In this document: one piece after another, positions 43,041 through 53,919 of the stretch
Layout of the letters: each line of letters begins with the position of its first letter
How positions within the stretch are numbered: the stretch's first letter is position 1
Assembly (NCBI GenBank): GCA_001051155.2
Contig: JYIP02000004.1
Location: 373,576 to 437,575, forward strand
Direction: 5' to 3'
From: Chrysoporthe austroafricana
Lineage: Eukaryota; Ascomycota; Sordariomycetes; Diaporthales; Cryphonectriaceae
DNA: 64,000 nt
Position numbers and translations under genes: made by a program
The notes under the pieces: generated by a model
What the model was told of the DNA's origin: nothing
Databases searched by the model: none
What the model saw: only the letters and a program-made list of their open reading frames with translations

Positions 43041-44228
43041 ATGAAGCCTCCTCGCCTCTGTACGATTATTCCAAGCCCTGTGGGCGAGGGGTGTCGGGAG
43101 GCTCTCCCAAGCCCGTCACAGTCAGCATCACACCTAGCCATGGCCTCGAGCTACATGTGGACGCCCGGCGATACCATCAAGGTGCGGCTGCTCGGCGGGA
43201 CGCACCACATGCAGAAGATGGTGAGGAAGTACGCCCGGGTCTGGCTGAAGTATGCAAACCTGGAGTTCGACTTTGTTGACCACGGCGACGCGGACATCCG
43301 CGTGTCGTTCCAGAAGGGCGGTTCCTGGTCGGTGGTCGGGACCGGCTGCCGGCTTGTCCCCAGGGACAGGGCGACGATGAACTTCGGCTGGTTCACCGAC
43401 AAGACGTCCCGGAAGGAGTTCGCGCGGACCGTGGCCCACGAGTTCGGCCACGCCCTCGGCTGCATCCACGAGCACCAGAGCCCGCCCGGGCACATCCCGT
43501 GGGACAAGGCCGCGGTCTATTCGTATTACAAAAAGACGATGGGCTGGGACAAGGATAGGGTGCGGGCCGACATCTTGGAGGCCTACAGCGTGGATTCCAC
43601 ACAGTTCTCGTCGTTTGACAGAAAATCGATCATGCTGTTCGCTGTTCCTGCCTCCCTCACCAAGGACAGGTACTCTGTAAAGCCCAACAAGGTACTCTCG
43701 AAGAAAGACAAGCGCTTCATTGCCCAGAAGTACCCTCGACACCAGGGATATGACTCTTCAGACGACGACGATAACGACGACGACGAGGTATCGTGCGACA
43801 GTTCTGATTTAGAGGCGTCTGATGCTGAGGATGATCGTGGCTCAGAGGAGGACCCTGATTCGGAGGAGGGTCGTGGTCCTAAGGATGGTAGTCCAGATTG
43901 GTTCTCAAGGGTGTCTTCAGTCGTGGGCGGCAAGTGGACGGGGTGTTATTACTATCAAGATGGTAGTACAGAAGGGCGGTCAAACTTCCAGCTGTCTCCG
44001 TCGCCGTATCCAGGGTCCGGGGAGATGGTGACTGTGGACGGGAACGGCAGCGATTCTATCGGATCTTTTGTTCTTTCTGGGATAGCGAGCGCTTCGGGTG
44101 AGGTATCGTTCACCAAAAGCTATGCTAACTGGTCCTGGAAGTATTCGGGTAATTACGACGCGGGTCGAGGTATAATGAAGGGCACCTGGGGAGATGGAAG
44201 CGGTACTTTCCTTTTCACTCATGAATAG
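43041..44228 (+). CDS. Metzincin-type zinc metallopeptidase with acidic linker and C-terminal beta domain
   Basis: This is an intronless 395-residue frame from the ATG at 43041; an internal ATG at 43140 (MASSYMW) is an alternative start close to the catalytic domain. The zinc site HEFGHALGCIHEHQSP supplies His133, Glu134, His137 and His143, followed by a Met-turn-like SIMLF (Met198), as in astacin-like enzymes. The domain has no signal peptide or evident pro-region. Residues ~235-285 form a highly acidic Asp/Glu/Ser linker, and ~295-395 form a Gly-rich beta domain (GGKWTGCYYYQDG, TWGDGSGTFLF). By family knowledge it should cleave peptides using zinc. Location and substrates are unknown. Confidence 0.85.
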   Translation: MKPPRLCTIIPSPVGEGCREALPSPSQSASHLAMASSYMWTPGDTIKVRLLGGTHHMQKMVRKYARVWLKYANLEFDFVDHGDADIRVSFQKGGSWSVVGTGCRLVPRDRATMNFGWFTDKTSRKEFARTVAHEFGHALGCIHEHQSPPGHIPWDKAAVYSYYKKTMGWDKDRVRADILEAYSVDSTQFSSFDRKSIMLFAVPASLTKDRYSVKPNKVLSKKDKRFIAQKYPRHQGYDSSDDDDNDDDEVSCDSSDLEASDAEDDRGSEEDPDSEEGRGPKDGSPDWFSRVSSVVGGKWTGCYYYQDGSTEGRSNFQLSPSPYPGSGEMVTVDGNGSDSIGSFVLSGIASASGEVSFTKSYANWSWKYSGNYDAGRGIMKGTWGDGSGTFLFTHE

Positions 44229-45711
44229 TCGTCGACTGATCAAATCTTGATATCTATAACGGCTCCCGTGCTCCTAGGCTATTTTATATATCGACTAATA
44301 ATACACTCTATATAGCTAATGGCAATTCTCCCGTTACTGTGATATCCTCAACTAAGAAGTTTAGCTAAGAGGAGATAGAGAAATGAAAGTGCCAACGAGC
44401 GGCCGAATGACTATTGTGAGTCTTGAGGCACATCGTACGGACTGATCCCTAAGACTATAGGTACACGGAGACATCCCGCCCAGACATACGCAAGATCTCA
44501 TGCTAGATGTCGTCGACTTGCGGGCATCGCATCGAGGCGATGACCTTGGTCCTTGGGAGTTGTCATGTCAGAGATTATTGATAGAGAAGTTTCCAGATCA
44601 GCTCGTCGAGCATAAGAAAGTTGGTTAGGAGCTCGGGATTGATCTTGGCTAGCGTCTCTTTAAGGTAGATATCTCGTCCTAGTTGGACGAGTACTCGGAA
44701 CACCCACTGATATAGGGATTTTGACGCTGTGGAACTTCTGGAGCTGGTAGACGGGTACGCGCTGGTATTTTCAGGCTCAGATGTTGGCCATTCCAAGTCT
44801 GCATCTGCTTTTGGAGAGTCAAGAGATCGTTACCCAGATGAAGCTGGTGGGCGTGCGTTTTTCGCTGGGCAAGAACACCCAGAGACTTGCCCTATGGATC
44901 CGGGAAGCCGTTAAGCCTCGACAAACCTTGCACAAAGTCTGCAAAAGAGAGCGTTCCGATTTCTTGGTATACTTCGACGGAGAACACTTTGCCTGGACTA
45001 CGACATAAAATGCCATGCCGAAAGCTGTTAAGGCGAATGAGTTCTTGGTGTTGCCGAAATGTTGCGTCGTCACACTGGTGAGCTCGCGTATGCCAGTCCT
45101 CCCGGCGGCTCTTGCTTACCCGACTCCGAGGAGAAGGCCAGTCGAGTCTAGGAAAAGGGCCCGGCCATGCCTTAGACGCTGATTTCCAGGCTTGAAGACC
45201 AGATATGGGTTGTTTGGGGGGGGGGTCTGACCCATGGCTAAGAACGACTGCATTAACATCCTCAGCGACCTACACTTGGATTGGGAAACTTATGGTGTAT
45301 ATAGGACCCAGTGTAGGAGCTCCTTAGGGTCGTAGTAAAAGAGGGATAGTAAACTTCCAGGTTTGCCACAGCAGAAGTGCGGAGAACAAATAACGGACAA
45401 GAAGAGCCTCGATAGCTGCCGTGGAGTTGTTTGCTAGTTAATGATGAGAAAGATGATATATTCGGCTCGGCAGTACCAGAAGATCCAGTACGTGAAGGAC
45501 AGCAGCTGGACGCTGAATACTCCTCCTAATGCCGGGTCTTGTTCCACGCGGGCCCGAAACTCATCAGCAGAGTAAGGCTGTCAGCGAAGACCACCAAGCA
45601 AGCCACCCCCGCTTTTCAGGTCCGCCATCTACTGCTTCTACCCTAACTCTCAGTATCTCTGCTTCCTGCCCGCCAACAAGAACATTTTGAAGCGCAAACG
45701 AACCCGCAAGG
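44229..45711. other. Intergenic region upstream of the NACHT gene
   Basis: About 1.5 kb is mostly non-coding but includes a short protein-like frame at 44751-45008. Stops elsewhere are frequent. A G10 tract lies near 45216-45226. Confidence 0.4.
44751..45008 (+). pseudogene. Possible decayed gene fragment upstream of the NACHT gene
   Basis: Between a TAG at 44748 and a TAA at 45006, the plus-strand frame reads like a helical protein piece (LLLESQEIVTQMKLVGVRF, LALWIREAVKPRQTLHKVC, FLVYFDGEHFAW). Neither side continues in a readable frame. It could be the remainder of a helical N-terminal partner domain of the neighbouring NACHT gene, or just chance. I cannot name the family. Confidence 0.25.
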
Positions 45712-48700
45712 ATGGCGTTGGACGCTTTCTCACTTGCGTGCAACGTAATGACCGTGATCGACTTTGGTCATACGCTGTTCGAAGTATCTCAGCAGGTGTA
45801 CGACGCGGGCGGCTCTGACCCTGACGCCGAGTCCAAGGCACACAACCTCTCCGAAGCAACCAAAACCCTCGAAGCCTCCATCAATGCCGGCATCCAGCCT
45901 ATTACCTCTGAAGAGTCTGAGCTCTTGCGAGTCGCTAATAGCTGCCGGGAAACTGCGAATAAGCTGGGAGAAGAGTACGAAAAGCTGGCTGTGCCCCAAT
46001 TGGGCCAGTCATCTAGGTTCCGTCGTGCCGCAAAGGCTGGTTGGGTGGGTTTGAAGCGGCACTGGCAGCACCATAAGCTCGATGAACTCAATAAAGCAAT
46101 GACGGGGTACGAAACGGCTATGCAGACCAGAATTCTTGTCTACTTCCAGTAAGTCTCTGCGGTCTATAAGAAACAAAAAGGACGGCGGAGGCCTATCAGA
46201 GCAATCCAGGAGAGGTGATAGGCTCGCGGCTGACTATGCTGTGCTATAGCACAACCAACAAGGCCCAAGAAGCTATGCTCCGAGAGGAGTTCTCGACTCT
46301 CGACCTTCATTTACAGAACTTCGTTCGTGCGGTTTCTGAAGCAAAATTTAAAATGGAGGATCTCCTGACGAAACTGGATGATATCCGTACACTTCAGCAA
46401 GAAACCAGAAATGATCTCCACACACTTCAGCTGGAAGCTAGGAATGATCTCCAGCACGACCGTTTTTTGGCTAGCCTCAAGTTCGACGGGATGAATCAGC
46501 GCTTCAATCATGATGTCAGGGACGCCCATTGTGAAACCTTCAAGTGGCTCTTTGGCGAGGACATCGATTCTACTGTATCATCGGACGACAGTTCGCAAGA
46601 TAGCATCGAATCATCAGACGACAGCTGCCAAGATAGCGAACAGTCCAGCTTGTCCGAATCGCCATCATATATCGTCTGGCAGGCTCGCCAAGCAACATTC
46701 GATGACTTTGGTGAATGGTTAAAATCTGATTCAGGCCTGTACTGGATTAGTGGCAAAGCCGGTGCTGGCAAAAGCACGCTGATGAAGTTCATCTACCAAC
46801 GCTTGACTCACTCAAGACCAACAGCGAACACGATCATCCTTCACTACTTCTTCTGGTTCAACGCACCGGCCGGCCCGATGCAGCGAAGCATCACTGGGAT
46901 GCTCAGTACGTTGCTTTATCAATTGTTGCAATTTGATCGTGCTCTTGTTCCTCACTTGATCAAAAACATGCCCGACGCACGTTTGAAAGACAAAGACAGC
47001 CCCTCAGATTGGAATGGAGAATTGCCTACATACCGCACTTCGTTTCAGAACAACTGAGCGTTCCGTGTACATCTTCATCGATGGCCTAGATGAAGTCCTT
47101 GAGACTGATGGAGCCAGTGAGCTTCTTGAGAGTATTCGACGACTCGAAAAACTTCCTACTGTGCGGTTATGCGTCTCAAGCCGTCCGGAACTAGTATTCA
47201 GCCGAAATCTCGGCCATTCGAGACATCTTCGTCTCGAGACGTTAACAGTCCCCGACATTTATCGCTTCGTTCTAGATACACTCCGGCCCCATGCACAACT
47301 TTTCCCTCGAAATTCTGATACAGAGAAAATCGATTGGTTCATCCAGGAGCTTGTTCAAAGATCTGAAGGCGTCTTTCTCTGGGCGCGCTTGGCCTCTCAA
47401 AGCCTGGTGCGCGGATTAAATGACGGCAATTCCATTGAGGAGCTCCGACAACGCCTGATAGCGACACCGCGCGACTTAAACGGCCTTTTCGCTTCGATGT
47501 GGAAGCGGCTCGGAGACGACGAGCAGTTGTATCGAAGCGAGGCAGCTAATGTGTTTCGGCTACTTCTCTACTGCGATGCGACGAAGGTAACTTTTTTGTG
47601 GAGAGGAAATCCTTGCCTCGATCTATTAACACTTCATTTATCTCTTCACCGGGAGCAATTGGACCAAGTAATTCAAGATTTTGAACGAAGCAACGGAATA
47701 TCACTCTTGGATGGTCGTGACCTGATTCCCAAGTGCCGAGAGACTTTCGAGATGGTGCTTTCTCATTGTGTTGGTCTGGTTGAAGTTGATTCAAAACCTC
47801 GTGCCAAACACATCGACACATGCATGGATCTTGGCCAGTCCATTACGCACCCGGTCAGTCAAGTCCGTTTTGTCCATCGAACCGCGAGTGAATTCTTGAA
47901 CAACACTGCCGAAGGCAGAGGGATTCTCGAATCTGCCAGCTTTGGGGAGGACGACCTACTCTTTCGACTCCTTCTCGCGATTATTGCTCGTGCAGTATTG
48001 TTCAGGGTGCCTGGACATAACAAGAGGAGCTGTCTTGTTTTGAGAGACTTTTATGTTCCTGAGATGCTCGTCGTACTTCGTGCAAGCAGCATCTCCCATC
48101 AACAGAGCCGCGATATCTTTCATTTGCTTCACAAAGTATACTTCCGGCTTTGTGGCGACCCTACTAATTCCAAATTTGGAGAATGGACACACCTAGAAGT
48201 CGGCGTTCCATTTATATTACTGGCTGCGAGAGCCAATTTAGGGAACTTCGTGCGACACTGGATGACGCAGCAGAACCGCGACGCCAATAAAACACGAAAC
48301 GCACTTATTTTGCGTATTTTCGCGAGCTTCACTAGTGCGTGGATACACCTATATCACCCAAAAGCGCATTATGCCGGAATTTATAAGGAATATCTAGTTA
48401 CGTTCGAGTACCTTGTAAATCGCTGCGCAGACGCGGACCTTCACCAGCCTGGCGTTTCTGACCCGCTCATCGGTTTCTTTCAACACTCATATGACAGCGT
48501 CAAGTTAATCACTCCATTCGGCAGCTTCTTGAGAGTGCTTAGAAAGTCTGTGATGGAAGGATTCCTGGCCCCATGGAACAATGATCAAGTTTGCGACACC
48601 ATCCTTGGGGTCCTAAGACTGCTCGCATTTTCCAATACGAATCTCCACCAACGCTTCATAGGCGCATATTTTCCTGGACAAAATCCGATTTGATATCAGT

Positions 48701-49383
48701 GGCAGGGAGGGGTACCATGGTATGATCATGTCTGTACAACAATACTTTGTGATTCGTCGCCTGGTTTAGATGAGCGCTATGGCCTTTTGATTGAACCGAG
48801 TTCATTATGGGCGATTCAGTTCATGGCAAGGACACACAAAGCTAAATATGGGCCCTCCATCCTTGAGGAAAGACTCTTGGACTTTGTGGCGGCCGAGTGT
48901 GGGGATGGACCACCGCCCAGCCCTAAGGCACTTCTACTACTATCAGTGTCTAAAGATGGAGGCCGGCGCGAAGCGAAATTGGTCCCTCATAACCTTGAGA
49001 CCTACATCCTGAGCCCACTCACCAATACTCTCGATGGCACCGATGAGCATACCTGGGCACGCTGGGAAATGGCGAATGCCGAGGTCTACAGGCGGATTAA
49101 GGATTGCTGGGAGGATAAGACGCCCAACGAGGAAGTCATGACAAGAGGTGAGATTGACGACTTTCTGATTGCGCAAGGCGTACTAGCGTCGAAAGAAATG
49201 GCCAAGACTATGTATGAGGCATGTGGCATAGCAGTGCCTACGGGGTATTTTGAAGGGCCTGAGATGCTTAGAGAGGCTCGGGACTTGCTGCGTGACCTAG
49301 GTGTGAAGATGGCCCCACCGCCCGGTGCTCCAAGCAGCGAGCTGGAGTTTGCCAAAATTGTGATGGATCCTGGGTTCATTTAG
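45712..49383 (+). pseudogene. NACHT/STAND (NLR-like) gene broken by a frameshift and a stop
   Basis: Exon 1 is 45712-46148 (donor GTAAGT), joined in phase to exon 2 from 46250 (acceptor GCTATAG, branch GCTGAC). The N-terminus MALDAFSLACNVMTVIDFG matches the fungal STAND N-terminal helical domain, followed by coiled coil and an acidic Ser/Asp linker. The NTPase has Walker A GKAGAGKST near 46755-46780 and Walker B YIFIDGLDE near 47068-47094. Between them the frame shifts by one base around 47013, apparently one extra G in AATGGAGAA. Later typical parts follow, including VRFVHRTASEFL. A TGA at 48691-48693 then interrupts a frame that stays open and protein-like to 49383. No ankyrin or WD repeats are visible. 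Such proteins are thought to act in non-self recognition and cell death. Both lesions could also be sequence errors. Confidence 0.8.
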
Positions 49384-49849
49384 CTCAGAGCTGACACAGT
49401 AATACCTGTTCAGGCTACAATACACTCATTGGCACATGACGAAGAAATTACATTGCTGCTCAAGTCAACATCAAGTCTGGCGAGGTAGCGAAGTGACCCC
49501 CCTCTCAAATTGGACGTGCTATCTTCGTGGTGTGTCAAGGCATCGCCAGCTCACCCGTTCAACGGAGGTGGTGACTAAAACGGTACCATAATGCTGACCG
49601 TTAACAATAGGACAGTGCTTCTTACTCATCCGATATGCCACTCGACGCTGACAGTGGATTTGTTTTTACTGTCTTAGTCGCAGGCGGAACTTACCCCTGA
49701 GATTGCGACCCTACCGGATCTTCGTAGTACCCTAACCCCAGGTTTTGTCGCCACGATCTAAGGACGACGATCGGCTAGGCCCGCCTGGGCAAGTGGACGA
49801 TGGCCCGGACCCTGGATCTTCAGGAGGGTGGCGCTGGCCCAGTGGGGTT

Positions 49850-49925
49850 GGGGGGGAGGGGGTGGGAGCCCTGGGGGCGGTGGGTAGGGTGGTGGGTGGT
49901 AGGGTGGTAGGGTGGTAGGATGGTA
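49850..49925. repeat. G-rich GGTAGGGT-type repeat with G-quadruplex potential
   Basis: Multiple runs of three or more G separated by one to five bases (units GGTAGGGT and GGTGGGT) sit on the plus strand in the F-box gene upstream region. The pattern satisfies simple four-run G-quadruplex criteria. Confidence 0.75.
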
Positions 49926-50329
49926 AGCAGTGGTAAATAAAGGGAAATAAGTACTCAGCATGCTCGGCTGGGAGTGCCAGTGCCAGCGCACGCCTTAGGA
50001 CTGCTCACCGACAGCAGCTAGTACAGTGCCTACAGTACCACTACCACCTGACCGTGGTGCGTGGGTGTGAGGGTTGACTGGACCCCTGCGCTGGGGGCCC
50101 AGCCTCCCCCAGACCAGCCCTGTCCCGGAGCCTTTTCGACGCAGGGTCCACCGCCTTAGCGTACCACTTGCGTGCTTACCTAGCAAGCCTAGCACCCCCC
50201 AGCAGGGGAGGGATCAGCACCACAGCAGGTACCATCGCCGCCCGCGGGTGCACTAATTCCAGCCCCCAGGCCCAGGCCATACCGCCAGGTGTGCCAGGCC
50301 CCCCCTACCGCCAGAGGCATGCGGTGACC

Positions 50330-50385
50330 AGTGCCAGTGCCAGTGCCAGTGCCAGTGCCAGACCAGGCCAGGCCAGGCCAGGCAT
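50330..50385. repeat. CCAGTG hexamer and AGGCC pentamer tandem repeats
   Basis: Five to six CCAGTG units run directly into four CAGGC units upstream of the F-box/WD40 gene. Confidence 0.85.
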
Positions 50386-51153
50386 GGGTGGTGTGCCCTC
50401 CGTGCCCTCTTCCGGGCGGCGGTCTTCCTCTCTACAGGGACAGGGAGTGCCCACCGCCTCAGACGGATGATGGGCGGGCCTACCTGGGTTAGCCTGCACA
50501 TGTAACCACCGCTGCTCGACCCAGGAATACGCCAGATTGGTTGATTCCTCTTCCTCATCCTCCTCGTCCTCCTCCCTATCATTTTTTTTTTTTTCCTTCT
50601 TTGTTTCTTCCCCTCCTTCTCACCTCCTTCGCCGACCACACCACGGAGCAGCCTGACTGCCTACCTGTACTGCCCGCCTGCTCGCCTGTCCGCTGGGGGC
50701 AGTTCTCTTCCGTCCAGAGTCCTGTGCGCGCTGCTCCTGTGGCCCTGATCCTGCTCCTGCTCCTGTTCTGTTCCTGTCATCCTCGCTCATTAATTATTGC
50801 CGACAACCGACGGATTCGACCGACCGGGCGAGACCGCCTTTTCCCACGCCATCCGGCCCAGCCCCGTCCAGCTCCAGCCCCAGCTCTGCACTCCTCTCAC
50901 CGTTGCCCGCCACCGGAGGGGATAAAGAACAGGACGAGACGGGACGAGACGGGACAAGACCAGGCCAGACGGGACGAGACCGACCACCGGCTGCGACGAC
51001 GGCAACGACGACGGCGACGACAACGACAACAACAATAACAACGGGCCGACCGAGAAGGGCCACGACGAGGGGGGCGCGACGAGTACGAGTACCGTCCTGT
51101 GTCTGTCTTGTTGTCTTGTCTGTCTGTCTGCCTGGCTGCCCTCACGCGACACC

Positions 51154-53919
51154 ATGACCTCCCCCTCGACACGTCGCATCTTCCCCGTCGCCGACTGGGC
51201 TCCCGCCCACGAGGCCCTCTACGACGAGGCCGACAACGACTCCTCCATCGACACCCTGCCCTTCCCGACCAAGCACGGCGAGCAGCGCTCCGCCTCCGTC
51301 TCCGTTGCCGCCGCCGCGGCGCCGCCGAATCGCCGGCCCCCGGCCAAGAAGCTCCGGAGCATGTCGCTGTCGCGTAGGCCCAAGTCCACCGCCCTGCCGC
51401 CCGACGACCTCGAGGCCCGCCTCCGGGACTTCTCCCTACAGCGCAGCAACACCGCCGCCGGGCACGCCCAGGCCCAGGCCCCGAGCCAGGCCCAGGCCCC
51501 GAGCCAGGCCCAGACCCAGACCCAGATCCGGGACCCCTTATCCTCCTTCTCAGGCTGGTCCGGGTTCGCGGCCGAGCAGGGCGGCGGCGGCTATGCAGAC
51601 TATGGGGCGACGCCGGGCACATCTTACAGGGACAGCAAGGGGAAGGGCAAGAAGTCGATGAGCGGCATGTGGAGGCGCGCCTCGGTCTCCATCAAGGGCC
51701 TCGTTCACCGCAGGACCTCAATCGCCACCGAGACGCTGCAGGAGCCCCACGACATCACCGTCACCTCCAGGAGGCAGCAGCGGTTCAGCCACGCCCCTTC
51801 CCGCTCCCACCACCTGTTCCTCCTCGGCGGCGCCGGCGGCAGCGGTGGTGGTGGTGGTGGCAGCGGCCTCTTCAACAACAACACGCCAGGCTCGCCTCCC
51901 TCTCCGGCGGCGTCTCCTCGCTCCGGCCGCCCACACCACCTCCACCACCACCAGCACACACCACAGTCGTCGGCCCGTCCCACGACGAGCTACGGCATCA
52001 ATGCGACGTGGCACCGCCTGAGGAACGCGACCAGCTTCCGGCACTCCAGGGTCCTCTACGGCGACTTCTCGCTCTCGCCCCCGCCCCACGAGCAGCAGCA
52101 GCAGCAGCAGTCGCCCCAGCAGCAACAGCAGCAGCTGCTGCCATACCCGCAGCCGGACGACCTGCCGCAGTCCGTCCCGCGGCCTGGCGTGGGCAGCGAG
52201 CCGCCGGTCATCCCACGGAACACAGGCTCGGGCGCACGGGCGGCCGTCGCCGCGTGGCAGCACGAGATGTTCCCGCCCGCCGCCACCCCGCTCCGGAACA
52301 AGCGCCTGACGCTCGACTTGGCCCAGAACGACAGGGAGAGCGGCATCGGCATCGCTGTCACCAGCACCGACTCCGTCGCCGACGAGGTGCAGGACCTCGA
52401 CATGGTCACCCCCGACGGCGAGGTCGTCCTGGGTGCCTGTGCCCCCAGCAGGGTCGACTTCGTCAGCAGGCTGCCCGTCGAGCTGGCCATCCAGGTGCTC
52501 GCCCACCTCGACGCCGCCGGCCTCGCCACCGCCAGCCGCGTCTCCAGGAACTGGCGCGACATCACCTCCCTGCAGCACATCTGGCGGGACTCGTACCTGC
52601 GCGAGAAGACGGGCACCTACGCCACCAGCGAGCCCATCAAGCCTGGCAGCGGGCTCGGCGTGCCCGCCATCCAGCCGAACATGGACTGGAAGGACGCCTA
52701 CCGCGCGACGGAGGAGCTGGCCAGGCGGTGGAGACACGGCAAGGCGACCTCGATCTACCTGAACGGGCATTCGGATAGTATCTATTGCCTTCAGTTTGAC
52801 GAGTACGTTTCCCCTCTACAATCCTTTTCGACGTCTGAGGTGCACCTCGACGGATGCTGACCTGCTTCTTTTTTTCTCTCTCTTTACAGGCAGAAGATCA
52901 TCACCGGTTCGCGGGACAAGACCATCCGGATCTGGGACATGCAGACCATGGCCTGTAAGGTGGTCATCGGCCCCCCGGAGGTGGTCAAGGACAACGCCCT
53001 CCTCTACGACGCCGAGGGCAACGCGACCCACTCGGCGACCTTCGAGCCGCACGTCGGCGCGGATGCCTGCTCCAGGCGCGTGACCTCGGTGCCGGCGACG
53101 GTCGCCTTCCCGACGCACCACAAGGCCTCCATCCTCTGCCTGCAGTACGACGAGCACATCCTCGTCACCGGCAGCTCCGACGCGTCGTGCATCGTCTACG
53201 ACATGAAGGGCGGCTACCGCCCCATCCGGCGCCTGCGGCACCACACCGCCGCCGTGCTCGACCTCTGCTTCGACGACAGGCACATCGTCACCTGCTCCAA
53301 GGACATCAGCATCTGCGTGTGGGACCGCGCCACGGGCCAGCTCCTCAAGCAGCTCCGGGGCCACAGCGGGCCCGTCAACGCCGTGCAGATGCGCGGCAAC
53401 ACCATCGTGAGCTGCAGCGGGGACTTCCGGGTCAAGCTGTGGAACATCGAGACCGGCAAGCAGATCCGCGAGTTCCAGGGCCACACCAAGGGGCTGGCGT
53501 GCAGCCAGTTCTCCGAAGACGGCCGGTACGTCGCCAGCGCGGGTAACGACAAGGTGATCCGCATCTGGGACGCCAACACGGGCGAGTGCCTGCGCGAGAT
53601 GAAGGCCCACGAGAGCCTGGTCCGGTCGCTGCACATCGACAGCGTGTCGGGCCGGCTCGTGTCGGGCTCCTACGACACGGACATCAAGGTCTTCGACATG
53701 GAGACGGGGCGCCAGCTGCTGGACTTCCCTAGGTGGCACGCCAGCTGGGTGCTGAGCGCCAAGAGCGACTACCGCCGGATCGTGTCTACCGGACAGGATC
53801 CCAAGATTCTCGTCATGGACTTCGGCGCTGGCATCCCGGGCATCGAGCGGCTGGGGAGCGGCCGGCACGAGCTGCCAGAGGTCCGGCTGGACCCTCTGGA
53901 CGAGGGAGGATGGTGCTGA
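51154..53919 (+). CDS. F-box/WD40 repeat protein (SCF substrate receptor)
   Basis: Exons 51154-52802 and 52890-53919 (donor GTACGT, acceptor TTTACAG) give 892 residues. The first ~420 residues are low complexity and probably disordered: Ala/Gln repeats, a Gly run, His-rich HHLHHHQH and Gln runs. The F-box spans about residues 433-475 (SRLPVELAIQVLAHLD, WRDITSLQHIWRDSYL). Seven or so WD40 repeats follow, with GH-WD signatures such as TGSRDKTIRIWD, CSKDISICVWD, CSGDFRVKLWN and SAGNDKVIRIWD. By family knowledge the F-box binds Skp1 and the WD propeller binds phosphorylated targets for ubiquitination by SCF. The arrangement resembles Cdc4/Met30/Pop-type receptors, but I cannot assign a specific ortholog because the N-terminus is poorly conserved. 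Confidence 0.9.

Larger units (their letters stand above)
49384..51153. other. GC-rich low-complexity spacer upstream of the F-box/WD40 gene
   Basis: About 1.8 kb holds the promoter and leader of the F-box/WD40 gene. It contains G-rich GGTGG/GGTAGGG tracts at 49850-49925, a CCAGTG hexamer run at 50334-50366 followed by AGGCC repeats, and CT-rich leader sequence. No gene is supported. Confidence 0.5.
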
